Assembly (NCBI GenBank): GCA_013215385.1
Contig: JABSOY010000010.1
Span: 186,001 to 250,000 of the forward strand
Length of the DNA stretch: 64,000 nucleotides
From: Colwellia sp.
Lineage (GTDB): Bacteria; Pseudomonadota; Gammaproteobacteria; Enterobacterales; Alteromonadaceae
Reading direction: 5' to 3'
The position numbers and the translations under genes were made by a program. Every line of letters starts with the position of its first letter. The stretch's first letter is position 1. The notes below the pieces were generated by a model, which saw nothing but the letters and a program-made list of their open reading frames with translations, was not told where the DNA came from and searched no databases. This document shows positions 56,437 through 64,000 of the stretch, piece after piece.

Positions 56437-57418
56437 CCGGATTAACTCGACTTTAGTTAAACCAACCATAAATTTAGGTTTTATTGTTAAACGAGCAGGC
56501 GTGTTAAGTCTTATTCAAGATGAAGGGCGTTATGGCGCTTTTAATCTGGGTTTAACCAATGGCGGTCCAATTGATAAGTTAGCTTTTCACTGGGCAAATC
56601 GTTTATGTAGCAATGAACTTAATGTTAGTGCTATTGAAGTGAGTGTTGGTGGTTTTGCCATCATTGCACAAGTTGACACTGTTATTGCGGTAACCGGGGC
56701 TAAAATGCCGTTAACTATAAATGGTCAAGTAAAAGAGCTGTGGCGCAGCTATGAAGTGAAAGCGGGGGATTTAATCGAGCTTGGTTATACTAACGTAGGA
56801 GTTCGAAGTTATTTTGCTGTTGCTGGTGGCTTTGACATAACACCAAGTTTTGGTAGCAGTGCAACCGTTTGCCGTGAAGGTATTGGAGGTTTAAAGGGCA
56901 CTAAATTAGCAGTAAACGATATACTCGCTTGTGCGGTTACAACAAAAGCTAAATTAATAAAATTAGCAAAGCAAGACCAACCTAAATATTGCAATGAAGT
57001 GCTATTGCGTATTATCCCTAGTTATCAGCATCATCATTTTTCACCTCAGCAGAAAAAATTGTTTTTTTCAAGTGAATATAAGGTTGGTAAAAGTTGTGAC
57101 CGGATGGGATATCGCTTAGCAGGACAAAAAATTTCCTGTGATATTGAAGGTATTTTATCAGAAGGTATTTGTCATGGGGCGGTGCAAATACCTAACGATG
57201 GCCAGCCCATTGTATTGCTGAATGACCGGCAAACTATTGGTGGTTACCCAAAAATTGGTTCGGTGATATCCATTGATACAGCCAAATTAGGCCAGTTAGC
57301 TCAGGGTGGAAAAATACGCTTTGAAGCCATCAGCATGGAAAAAGCACGTAAACTTATTCTGAGAGATTTGAAATTATTTAATCAAACCCAAGTTATATCA
57401 TTAAACGTTTACTTTTAG
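56429..57418 (+). CDS. pxpC: 5-oxoprolinase subunit C
   Basis: 329 residues, KipA/biotin-dependent carboxyltransferase-like family. VLSLIQDEGRYGAFNLGLTNGGPIDKLAF and CDRMGYRLAGQKI-type motifs, then ILSEGICHGAVQIPNDGQPIVLLNDRQTIGGYPKIG, are hallmarks. The start ATG lies inside the pxpB end. Third gene of the 5-oxoprolinase operon. A GPH/beta-glucoside locus on the minus strand follows after 116 bases. Confidence 0.95.
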   Translation: MNSRINSTLVKPTINLGFIVKRAGVLSLIQDEGRYGAFNLGLTNGGPIDKLAFHWANRLCSNELNVSAIEVSVGGFAIIAQVDTVIAVTGAKMPLTINGQVKELWRSYEVKAGDLIELGYTNVGVRSYFAVAGGFDITPSFGSSATVCREGIGGLKGTKLAVNDILACAVTTKAKLIKLAKQDQPKYCNEVLLRIIPSYQHHHFSPQQKKLFFSSEYKVGKSCDRMGYRLAGQKISCDIEGILSEGICHGAVQIPNDGQPIVLLNDRQTIGGYPKIGSVISIDTAKLGQLAQGGKIRFEAISMEKARKLILRDLKLFNQTQVISLNVYF

Positions 57419-57534
57419 CGATAATCGGAATGTTTTTGAGTATCGCCGCTAGCTTTTCCTTGATGAACTTTCGAGAAAGGTAATAAACCTGTATTTTGTC
57501 GTAGAGGCTTTTCTTAAAAAACCTTATTACCCGC

Positions 57535-58539
57535 TTAAGGTTGAAACTTAGCCATAGATTTTCTTGATATTAAAGTCGGCGAAAATATATGTTGAATGTT
57601 TAAGTCTTTAACTTTATAAACATTTTGTAAAACGAGCTTAGCACTCATTCGTCCCATTTCATGCACGGGGTTATCGATTGTTGTCAGTTTTGGGTAAAGA
57701 TAATTAGCAAAGTTGACATTATCAAAACCCATTATAGATAAATCATCAGGTAAACTAAAACCGTGTTCTCTTGCATATTTCATCGAACCTGAAGCCATTT
57801 CATCATTAGAACAAACAATGGCTGAAAAAGAGACTTTCTTATCGATGAAGTGTTTTAAACCTTCACTGCCACCGGTTTCTTTAAAGTCACCGATATAAAG
57901 AAGGCTTTCATAAAAGGGGATGTTTTGTTCTGCCAGCGCTCTTTTATGACCGTTGAGACGGGCACTAGCATCGGCTTTAAATTGTGGACCAGCTATATAG
58001 GCGATATCTTTATGACCTAAGTCAATTAAAGCTTTTGTCGCAAGGTAGCCGCCTAGCTCATTGTTTAAACTAATACAATTATCGACAAGGTCATCGACAT
58101 GTCGGCTCATTAAATATATAGGGACTTTACCTTTACATAATTCAATTAAATATTCGTCACTTACGGCTTCAACGTGGATAATTAACGCATCACAATTACG
58201 GCTGAAGAGAAATTCAATGCCATCTTTTTCTTTATCCTCTTCACTATGCCCGGTAGTAATAATAACGTGCTTACCGGCTGCTCTTAATTCTGATTCTATA
58301 CCTGCCATCATTTGTCCGAAAAATGGGCCATGCAGTTCGGAAACTAAAACGCCAACGCTATTAGAGCGACTTGAAGCAAGTGACTGTGCAATTGAGTTAG
58401 GGCGATATGCTAACGCTTTCATGGCGTCTTCAACTTTTATTGTAGTTTTCTCGCTAACTTTGGCATTTTTGTTCATTACCCGAGAAACAGTCGCTAAGGA
58501 AACGCCTGCAAGTTTAGAAACTTCGTAAATAGTGGCCAT
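57535..58539 (-). CDS. LacI-family transcriptional regulator
   Basis: 334 residues from ATG 58539 (MATIYEVSKLAGVSLATVSRVMN), with AGGA at the right distance; a longer in-frame start adds 15 unsupported residues. Helix-turn-helix and hinge helix (NSIAQSLAS), then a periplasmic-binding-protein-like sugar-sensing domain with VGVLVSELHGPFFGQMMAGIE. Located directly downstream of the GPH transporter gene on the same strand. It probably represses the beta-glucoside genes through the two operators near 61590 and 61650. Inducer likely a beta-glucoside or its product. Confidence 0.9.
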   Translation of the reverse strand: MATIYEVSKLAGVSLATVSRVMNKNAKVSEKTTIKVEDAMKALAYRPNSIAQSLASSRSNSVGVLVSELHGPFFGQMMAGIESELRAAGKHVIITTGHSEEDKEKDGIEFLFSRNCDALIIHVEAVSDEYLIELCKGKVPIYLMSRHVDDLVDNCISLNNELGGYLATKALIDLGHKDIAYIAGPQFKADASARLNGHKRALAEQNIPFYESLLYIGDFKETGGSEGLKHFIDKKVSFSAIVCSNDEMASGSMKYAREHGFSLPDDLSIMGFDNVNFANYLYPKLTTIDNPVHEMGRMSAKLVLQNVYKVKDLNIQHIFSPTLISRKSMAKFQP

Positions 58540-58638
58540 GACCGTCCTGTTGGTAGCAAAAAGTGGGGGATGTGGTATTAACAAAATAATACCACATAGA
58601 TTAATGCGTTAACTAGTTGATTAGTTAAGTCACCAGCA

Positions 58639-60180
58639 TTAGTTGATGTTTTCTGTGGTTAATGTACGTTTTTGCTCTAAGTCATCACTGATTTGTTGGC
58701 TGTTATGACAAGAAAGTGGGTAGAACAGCATTAAAGCAGCACCGGTAAAAGCAAAAGCGGCAGGGATCCAACTCATCAGTAATTGCATACCCGGTAACGC
58801 ACCATCAATAGTACTTTTATCCATGCCGTCATAACCGTAACCCGCAAGGACTACTAAGACTAATGCTCCAGCAAAGCCTCCACCTGTTTTTTGAACAAAA
58901 GTGCCTGCTGAGTATATTAACCCTGTTGCTCTACGACCATTTTTCCATTCAGAATAATCAGCGCTATCACCTAACATAGTGAAGAATAAGGTTGGCATCA
59001 TCGCGGCAAAAAATTCAGCCGAACACCCTAAAACAAATATGGCCTGAATGTTTCCTGCGGGCACCCAATAGAAGCCAGCAGTTAAGATACCACTACATAA
59101 TAAAGCTATGATAAAAAGTTTCTGCTTTCCTAGCTTTTTTGATAAATATCCAGTAGATAAAGCGCCTAAAATTGAGACTAAAAGTAGGCCGATAAAATAT
59201 TTACCTGCCATTAATTCATCACCAACTTGGTATTTAAAGTAATAAGCAATTACGCCATATTTTATGCCATTGAACATCATGGTTAAAAAGCCGATGCCCA
59301 ATAATATTAACCAAGGTTTATTGGTCAGTAAGTCGAGCATATCTTGTTGAGTACCACTTATATTATTAGTTTCTTTATTTAATAGTCGTTTGATCAGTTT
59401 CCACATAACGAATGCAACAGCAAAGAAAAATAGCCCGGTGTACAAATTTCGATAATAGAAAAATAAAGTTATCGCTAATAGAGGTAAAATAATAAAAGGT
59501 AAGTTTTTAGTTAAATCAAATAAGTCTGCCTTCAAACTGTGAGATTTATCAACCGTAGATGCGACACGCTCTTTTGTGGTGAAAAAGGTTACTAACATTA
59601 ATCCCGTCAACAAAGCAGCAAATAAGTACATAGTGTACTGATAACCTTGAGCATCATTACCTTTGCCGAAGTAGGCAACTAAATCGGGTAAAAAACCCAT
59701 TACCACTAATCCCCCAGCAAAGGCTCCGGCAAAACGAAAACCTGACAAGCTTGTTCTCTCGGTATTACTTGCAGTCATTACGCCCATTAAAGCTGAGTAG
59801 GGAACGTTATTAACTGTGTAAGCGAGTGTTAAGCCAATATAAGTAGCGTAGGCATAGATGAGCTTGTTGCTATAACTTAAGTCTGGAGTAGTAAAACAAA
59901 GCACCATAAATAAAGCTAAAAAGGGCGTCGACCATAAAATCCAAGGGCGAAATTTACCCCAAGGCGTATTCGTTCTATCAGCAATCATGCCCATGATAAT
60001 ATCGGTGACACCGTCAGTTAAACGTACCACTAAAAAGAGCATGGCAGCAGCGGCAGCCGTTAAGCCGAAAGTATCAGTATAAAAAACAGCCAAATATGCT
60101 AAAGCACCACGCCAAACTAAATTGGCAGCTGCATCCCCCATGGCGTAACCTACTTTTTCATAATATGGCAGTTTATTCAT
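58639..60180 (-). CDS. GPH-family sugar:cation symporter (MelB-like)
   Basis: 513 residues with about 12 transmembrane helices. The N-terminus YEKVGYAMGDAAANLVWRG and ADRTNTPWGKFRPWILWSTP loop are signature features of the glycoside-pentoside-hexuronide:cation symporter family. A longer than usual central hydrophobic insertion (FFYYRNLYTGLFFFAVAFVMW) is present between the halves. Lies 25 bases downstream of the GH1 gene, so it likely imports the beta-glucosides that enzyme cleaves. Confidence 0.92.
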   Translation of the reverse strand: MNKLPYYEKVGYAMGDAAANLVWRGALAYLAVFYTDTFGLTAAAAAMLFLVVRLTDGVTDIIMGMIADRTNTPWGKFRPWILWSTPFLALFMVLCFTTPDLSYSNKLIYAYATYIGLTLAYTVNNVPYSALMGVMTASNTERTSLSGFRFAGAFAGGLVVMGFLPDLVAYFGKGNDAQGYQYTMYLFAALLTGLMLVTFFTTKERVASTVDKSHSLKADLFDLTKNLPFIILPLLAITLFFYYRNLYTGLFFFAVAFVMWKLIKRLLNKETNNISGTQQDMLDLLTNKPWLILLGIGFLTMMFNGIKYGVIAYYFKYQVGDELMAGKYFIGLLLVSILGALSTGYLSKKLGKQKLFIIALLCSGILTAGFYWVPAGNIQAIFVLGCSAEFFAAMMPTLFFTMLGDSADYSEWKNGRRATGLIYSAGTFVQKTGGGFAGALVLVVLAGYGYDGMDKSTIDGALPGMQLLMSWIPAAFAFTGAALMLFYPLSCHNSQQISDDLEQKRTLTTENIN

Positions 60181-60205
60181 AGTGTTTCCTATTATTACTT
60201 TTGAA

Positions 60206-61534
60206 TTATCGATTACTTATTAATGTTTTGTACGCGAGACCGCTTTTTTTAATCGTTCTTATTTGGCTCTGATAATCTACGTAAACAATACCGAATCTTT
60301 TTAAATAGCCTTCTGCCCATTCAAAATTATCCATTAAACTCCAAGCGAAATACCCTTGAATGTCAACGCCACTTTCAATCGCTTTGTTAACCGCTAATAA
60401 ATGTTGTTGGTAGTAATCAATTCTATCTTGGTCAATAACTTCATTATTAACAATTTTATCATCAATAGCAGCACCATTCTCAGTGATATACACAGGCGGT
60501 AAATCGTAGCGCTCATTTAATGTTACTAATAACTCGCTAAAAGCTTGTGGGTAAACTTCCCAACCAATATCGGTTAGCTTTCCTGTCGCGGGTAACTCTT
60601 CAAAATAATCAGCATCAGAGGCTTGGTATACCGCGCGAGTATAAAAATTAACCCCTAAAAAATCGACAGGATGAGAAATTATTTTCATATCCTCTGGATG
60701 AATGTCCGGGTGACAGTTTTCAGGGAGTTGCTGCATTATTTCAGGGTATTTACCGTCGAAAATAGGTTTGATATACCATTGATTGTAGTAATCATCTGCA
60801 AAAGACGCCGCGATAATATTTTCACTTTTATCATCAATAGCATAAGCAGGGGTAAAGTTTAAGACAATACCATTAAGAGAGTCAGGGCTGTTTTTTGCTA
60901 ACACTGACATGGCAAGGCCATGCGCAAGTAATAAGTGATGTGCAGCTTTTTTACCGTTTTCTCGTCCTACTTTTCCTGGCGCATGAACGCCTATCTCATA
61001 GCCCAAATATGCACTGCAAAAAGGCTCGTTAAGCGTGGCATATGAATGAACAAGACCGGTAAAGGCTTTGGTAATTAAATCGACATATTGTTGGAATTTA
61101 TAAGCGGTTTCTCTATTGAGCCAGCCGCCATCATCTTCAAGGTGCTGAGGTAAATCCCAATGATAAAGGGTAACAAAGGTTTTGATATTTCTTTTCTTCA
61201 GCTCATTTAAAATACCGAGATAAAAATCAACGCCAGATTTATTAAGCTCTCCTGACTCTGTTATCACTCTTGGCCACGAAATAGATAACCTATAAGCATC
61301 AACACCTAATGAATCGATCAACTCAATATCATCCTGCCAGAGGTTATAGTGATCACAGGCAATATCGCCATTTGAACCGTCGACTACAGTATTTTCTTTT
61401 GCACAAAAAGTATCCCATATGCAGGGTAATCTTTTCTCAGCAGCACCCTCAATTTGGAATGATGCTGTTGCTACTCCATAAGTGAATTCTTTTTTGAGCA
61501 TTTTTGAATTTAACGGTAATGAAATTTTATTCAT
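60206..61534 (-). CDS. Family GH1 beta-glucosidase
   Basis: 442 residues, cytoplasmic (no signal peptide). GH1 landmarks: FTYGVATASFQIEGAAEKRLP at the N-terminus, acid/base Glu in TLNEPF, nucleophile Glu in YITENGAA and WSLMDNFEWAEGYLKRFGIVYVDY near the C-terminus. Predicted to hydrolyse cellobiose or other beta-glucosides. First gene of the minus-strand unit GH1-GPH transporter-LacI. An alternative start at residue 12 is possible. Two LacI-type operators lie 54 and 109 bases upstream. Confidence 0.94.
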   Translation of the reverse strand: MNKISLPLNSKMLKKEFTYGVATASFQIEGAAEKRLPCIWDTFCAKENTVVDGSNGDIACDHYNLWQDDIELIDSLGVDAYRLSISWPRVITESGELNKSGVDFYLGILNELKKRNIKTFVTLYHWDLPQHLEDDGGWLNRETAYKFQQYVDLITKAFTGLVHSYATLNEPFCSAYLGYEIGVHAPGKVGRENGKKAAHHLLLAHGLAMSVLAKNSPDSLNGIVLNFTPAYAIDDKSENIIAASFADDYYNQWYIKPIFDGKYPEIMQQLPENCHPDIHPEDMKIISHPVDFLGVNFYTRAVYQASDADYFEELPATGKLTDIGWEVYPQAFSELLVTLNERYDLPPVYITENGAAIDDKIVNNEVIDQDRIDYYQQHLLAVNKAIESGVDIQGYFAWSLMDNFEWAEGYLKRFGIVYVDYQSQIRTIKKSGLAYKTLISNR

Positions 61535-61587
61535 TGTTTTCTCAATCCTTACTGGAAAGTTGTACTTTATACTTTCGGATAATCACG

Positions 61588-61603
61588 TTGAAAGCGCTTA
61601 CAA
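61588..61603. promoter_or_regulatory. LacI-type operator 1
   Basis: TTGAAAGCGCTTACAA, an imperfect palindrome centred on AAGCGCTT with the central CG typical of LacI/GalR-family operators. It lies 54 bases before the GH1 start. Confidence 0.7.
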
Positions 61604-61642
61604 ACTGATATTAAAAAAATGCGCTAAGTGAGTAAAAAATAC

Positions 61643-61658
61643 TGTGAAAGCGCTTACA
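61643..61658. promoter_or_regulatory. LacI-type operator 2
   Basis: TGTGAAAGCGCTTACA, the second near-identical copy, 55 bases from operator 1 in the GH1/FucP-like divergent region; looping between the two is possible. Confidence 0.7.
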
Positions 61659-61815
61659 TTTAGGTTAATGTGTTCTACTAAAAAGGTCAATAGCTATTTA
61701 TCTCTTGTTGGTGTTTTTTATTTAATAAACATTATTAAGAAGACAAATTACCTTTGATTAATATAATAATTAACTATATCTATTAAATGGCAATGACTTT
61801 GTCGGGAGCAATATT

Positions 61816-63108
61816 ATGGCTGATTTACCGCTTACTACACCAGTACTTCAAGAATGTGACAACGGACGAGAGAACTACCGTTTTGCGCTGTTATCTTTAA
61901 CTTCATTGTTTTTTATGTGGGGCTTTATCACTTGTTTAAATGATATTTTAATCCCCCATTTAAAAAGTGTTTTTAACTTATCCTACACTCAAGCCATGCT
62001 GGTACAGTTTTGCTTTTTTGGAGCATATTTTATTGTCTCCATTCCTGCTGGAAAAATTATTAAATCGATAGGTTATCAAAGGGGTATCGTTTTAGGTTTA
62101 GTTATCGCCGCTATCGGGTGTTTCACTTTTTATCCCGCGGCCTCACAGCATAGCTATCCAATATTTCTTCTTGCACTTTTTATTCTGGCGAGTGGTATCA
62201 CCATATTACAAGTGTCTGCTAACCCTTATGTAAGTTTGCTTGGTGATGCCAAAACAGCATCTTCAAGATTAACGATGACCCAAGCTTTTAATTCTTTAGG
62301 AACGACAATAGCCCCTTTTTTTGGGGCATTTCTTATCTTAAATAGTGCTGCTGATGCGATGACTAGTGAAGTGAGTGCTGAATCTGTACAAATGCCATAT
62401 GTCTTATTAGCAGGTACCTTGTTAATACTGGCGGCTATTTTTTCAACACTAAAGCTACCAAAGTTTGACACAGATAATAGTGTCGAAGCAGAAGTGAGTG
62501 TGCAAGAATCAGGCAGTGCATGGCAATATAACCATCTTGTTTTAGGGGCTATCGGTATTTTTGTTTATGTAGGAGCGGAAGTTTCGATAGGCAGTTTTTT
62601 GGTCAGTTTTTTCAATGATCCAAATATTGCTGGTTTAGAAGAATCTGACGCGGCTCAGTACATTGCTTACTATTGGGGAGGAGCCATGGTTGGTCGTTTT
62701 GTTGGTGCGTTTGTGATGCAAAAAATAGCAGCAGGTAAAGTCTTGGCCTTTAATGCGTTTCTTGCGATTACTTTTATTTTCATTGCTGTATTTACCAGCG
62801 GCACGTTAGCAATGTCGGCAATTTTATTGGTCGGCCTTTGTAATTCTATTATGTTTCCAACCATATTTAGTTTAGCTATTAATGGTTTGGGGAAGCATAC
62901 TAGCCAGGCTTCTGGTATTTTGTGTTTAGCCATTGTCGGTGGAGCAATACTTCCTTTAATTCAAGGCGTGGCGGCTGACTCTGTTGGTGTACAGAATTCC
63001 TTTGTTTTTCCTGCCTTATGTTACGTGTTTATTGCTTATTATGGGGTGTTCGGCAGCAAACCCACTAAACGAGTCTTATCCGATAAGCTAATCAATGTGA
63101 GAGATTAA
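61816..63108 (+). CDS. FucP-like sugar MFS transporter (glucose/galactose type)
   Basis: 430 residues, 12 predicted transmembrane helices. [24 protein letters not shown] is the signature of the FHS family (FucP, GluP). [19 protein letters not shown] and the GAMVGRF-type motif in the second half also fit. Proton-coupled uptake of a hexose such as glucose or galactose is the family role. Divergent from the GH1 gene and sharing its LacI operators; followed two bases later by the halogenase-family gene, so those two are co-transcribed. Confidence 0.9.
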   Translation: MADLPLTTPVLQECDNGRENYRFALLSLTSLFFMWGFITCLNDILIPHLKSVFNLSYTQAMLVQFCFFGAYFIVSIPAGKIIKSIGYQRGIVLGLVIAAIGCFTFYPAASQHSYPIFLLALFILASGITILQVSANPYVSLLGDAKTASSRLTMTQAFNSLGTTIAPFFGAFLILNSAADAMTSEVSAESVQMPYVLLAGTLLILAAIFSTLKLPKFDTDNSVEAEVSVQESGSAWQYNHLVLGAIGIFVYVGAEVSIGSFLVSFFNDPNIAGLEESDAAQYIAYYWGGAMVGRFVGAFVMQKIAAGKVLAFNAFLAITFIFIAVFTSGTLAMSAILLVGLCNSIMFPTIFSLAINGLGKHTSQASGILCLAIVGGAILPLIQGVAADSVGVQNSFVFPALCYVFIAYYGVFGSKPTKRVLSDKLINVRD

Positions 63109-63110
63109 CT

Positions 63111-64000
63111 ATGTCTGAATCCATAAATAAAATCGTTATTGTTGGTGGTGGCACCACAGGTTGGATGGCTGCAGCAAGCCTCTCTCAATTTATTAAAGAC
63201 AAAGCAATAACAGTGACCTTAATCGAGTCACCTGATATTGCTACTGTCGGGGTGGGGGAAGCAACTATTCCTAATATTGTTGGTTTTAATAAAGACTTAG
63301 GCATAGATGAAGTTGAATTGATTAAAGCGACTCAAGCGACATTCAAGTTGGGCATTGAATTTGAAAATTGGCATAAAAAAGGCGAGAATTTTTTCCACCC
63401 TTTTGCTGATTACGGTCTTAAAATAGATAATGTCGATTTCCATCATTATGTTAACCGTGCAAAGTTAGCTGGAAATAAGCATAACTTACAAGACTATAGT
63501 TTTGCTTGTGCCTTGGCTCGGCAAGGAAAATTTGCCCAAGCAAATTCAGATCCTCAATCACCCTTGGCTGATTATTCGTATGCTTATCATTTTGACGCGG
63601 TACTTTATGCTGAATTCTTGCAAAAGTTTTCGGTTAAAAGAGGTATCGAGCATATTTCTGCCAATGTTTGTGATGTGCAATTAAATCAAATGTCTGGTTT
63701 TATTGAGTCGGTGCAATTAGCCGATGGACGAAAAATTGAAGGTGACTTATTTATTGATTGCTCGGGTTTTAAAGCGCTGTTAATTGATGGGGCAATGAAA
63801 GTAGGGCTTGATGATTTAAGTAAATCGTTACCCTGTGATAAAGCCATTGCCGTTCAAACTGAACTGGTAGCAGACCCGACACCTTATACACGTGCGATTG
63901 CTAATAATGCCGGATGGCAATGGTGTATTCCTTTGCAGCACCGCATGGGAAATGGTTATATTTATAGTAGTCAGTTTCTTAATGACCAAGATGCAGAAGA
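63111..64000 (+). CDS. Tryptophan 7-halogenase-family flavoprotein (3' end outside window)
   Basis: 296 codons run open from ATG 63111 to the window end. FAD-binding motif VGGGTTGWMAAASLS at the N-terminus, then VGVGEATIPNI and, later, IDCSGFKALLI and GWQWCIPLQHRMGNGYIYSS, all typical of the PF04820 halogenase family including the WxWxIP block. In marine gammaproteobacteria such genes recur in carbohydrate-uptake loci beside TonB receptors and MFS sugar transporters, with unproven substrates; halogenation of free tryptophan is not implied. Co-transcribed with the FucP-like gene two bases upstream. Confidence 0.9.
   Translation, partial: MSESINKIVIVGGGTTGWMAAASLSQFIKDKAITVTLIESPDIATVGVGEATIPNIVGFNKDLGIDEVELIKATQATFKLGIEFENWHKKGENFFHPFADYGLKIDNVDFHHYVNRAKLAGNKHNLQDYSFACALARQGKFAQANSDPQSPLADYSYAYHFDAVLYAEFLQKFSVKRGIEHISANVCDVQLNQMSGFIESVQLADGRKIEGDLFIDCSGFKALLIDGAMKVGLDDLSKSLPCDKAIAVQTELVADPTPYTRAIANNAGWQWCIPLQHRMGNGYIYSSQFLNDQDAE

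Noticed and set aside
61588-61658. GCTTAC in the beta-glucosidase promoter as members of the phased GCTTAC regulon
   Set aside because: Here GCTTAC is the right half of an AAGCGCTT-centred LacI-type palindrome, occurs singly, and is not on a 10-bp grid.

Overview
The window looks like chromosome from a marine gammaproteobacterium of the Alteromonadales, most likely the Colwelliaceae (Colwellia/Thalassotalea-like). This is inferred from the AT-rich sequence, the protein flavour, and conserved gene order: gyrA-serC-aroA-cmk-rpsA-ihfB-lapA-lapB-pyrF and yhbY|rlmE-ftsH-folP-glmM-tpiA-secG-tRNA-Leu. No database search was possible.

Layout. (1) 1-7995: a signalling cluster of two hybrid histidine kinases, a tiny membrane protein and a REC-GGDEF-Hpt diguanylate cyclase, tightly packed. 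(2) 8023-11944 (minus): class Ia ribonucleotide reductase nrdA-nrdB plus the YfaE-type ferredoxin, with one NrdR-like box upstream of nrdA. (3) 12681-15743: a LysR regulator divergent from a DJ-1/PfpI protein and a YqhD-type aldehyde reductase, probably an aldehyde-stress unit. (4) 15873-36904: housekeeping core (HAD phosphatase, ubiG, Mpo1-like protein, gyrA, serC, aroA, cmk, rpsA, ihfB, lapAB, pyrF, comEA-like, yhbY, rlmE, ftsH, folP, glmM, tpiA, secG, tRNA-Leu), interrupted only by three 49-bp tandem repeats after gyrA.

(5) 36905-44729 is accessory DNA. An IS3-type orfA remnant is followed by ten sites that look like integron attC recombination sites. They separate small co-oriented genes (YdeI/OmdA-like, P-loop kinase-like, GNAT, hotdog thioesterase, periplasmic binding protein, unknowns). 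No integron integrase is visible, so this is a candidate CALIN (cluster of attC sites lacking an integrase). One attC is split by what looks like an IS110-type transposase remnant, and one cassette is a broken GNAT gene. The right flank holds DUF2938-like and DoxX-like genes and decayed pieces of an Ig-like-domain protein and a PEP-CTERM protein.

(6) 44730-52637: an RstAB-like two-component system and four neighbouring transcription units: a small exported protein, an octapeptide-repeat protein, a three-domain lipoprotein (alpha/beta hydrolase + unknown zincin-like domain + ClpP-like domain) and a lipoprotein sharing the middle domain. Every promoter region here carries GCTTAC half-sites repeated at exactly 10-bp steps, the spacing expected for an OmpR-family regulator. 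I read this as a local, probably undescribed regulon for secreted hydrolases.

(7) 52841-57418: a LysR regulator divergent from a PhzF-family gene, then the 5-oxoprolinase operon pxpABC. (8) 57535-64000: a beta-glucoside locus with a LacI regulator, GPH symporter and GH1 beta-glucosidase on the minus strand, divergent from a FucP-like transporter and a tryptophan-halogenase-family gene cut by the window end. Two LacI-type operators lie in the divergent promoter region.
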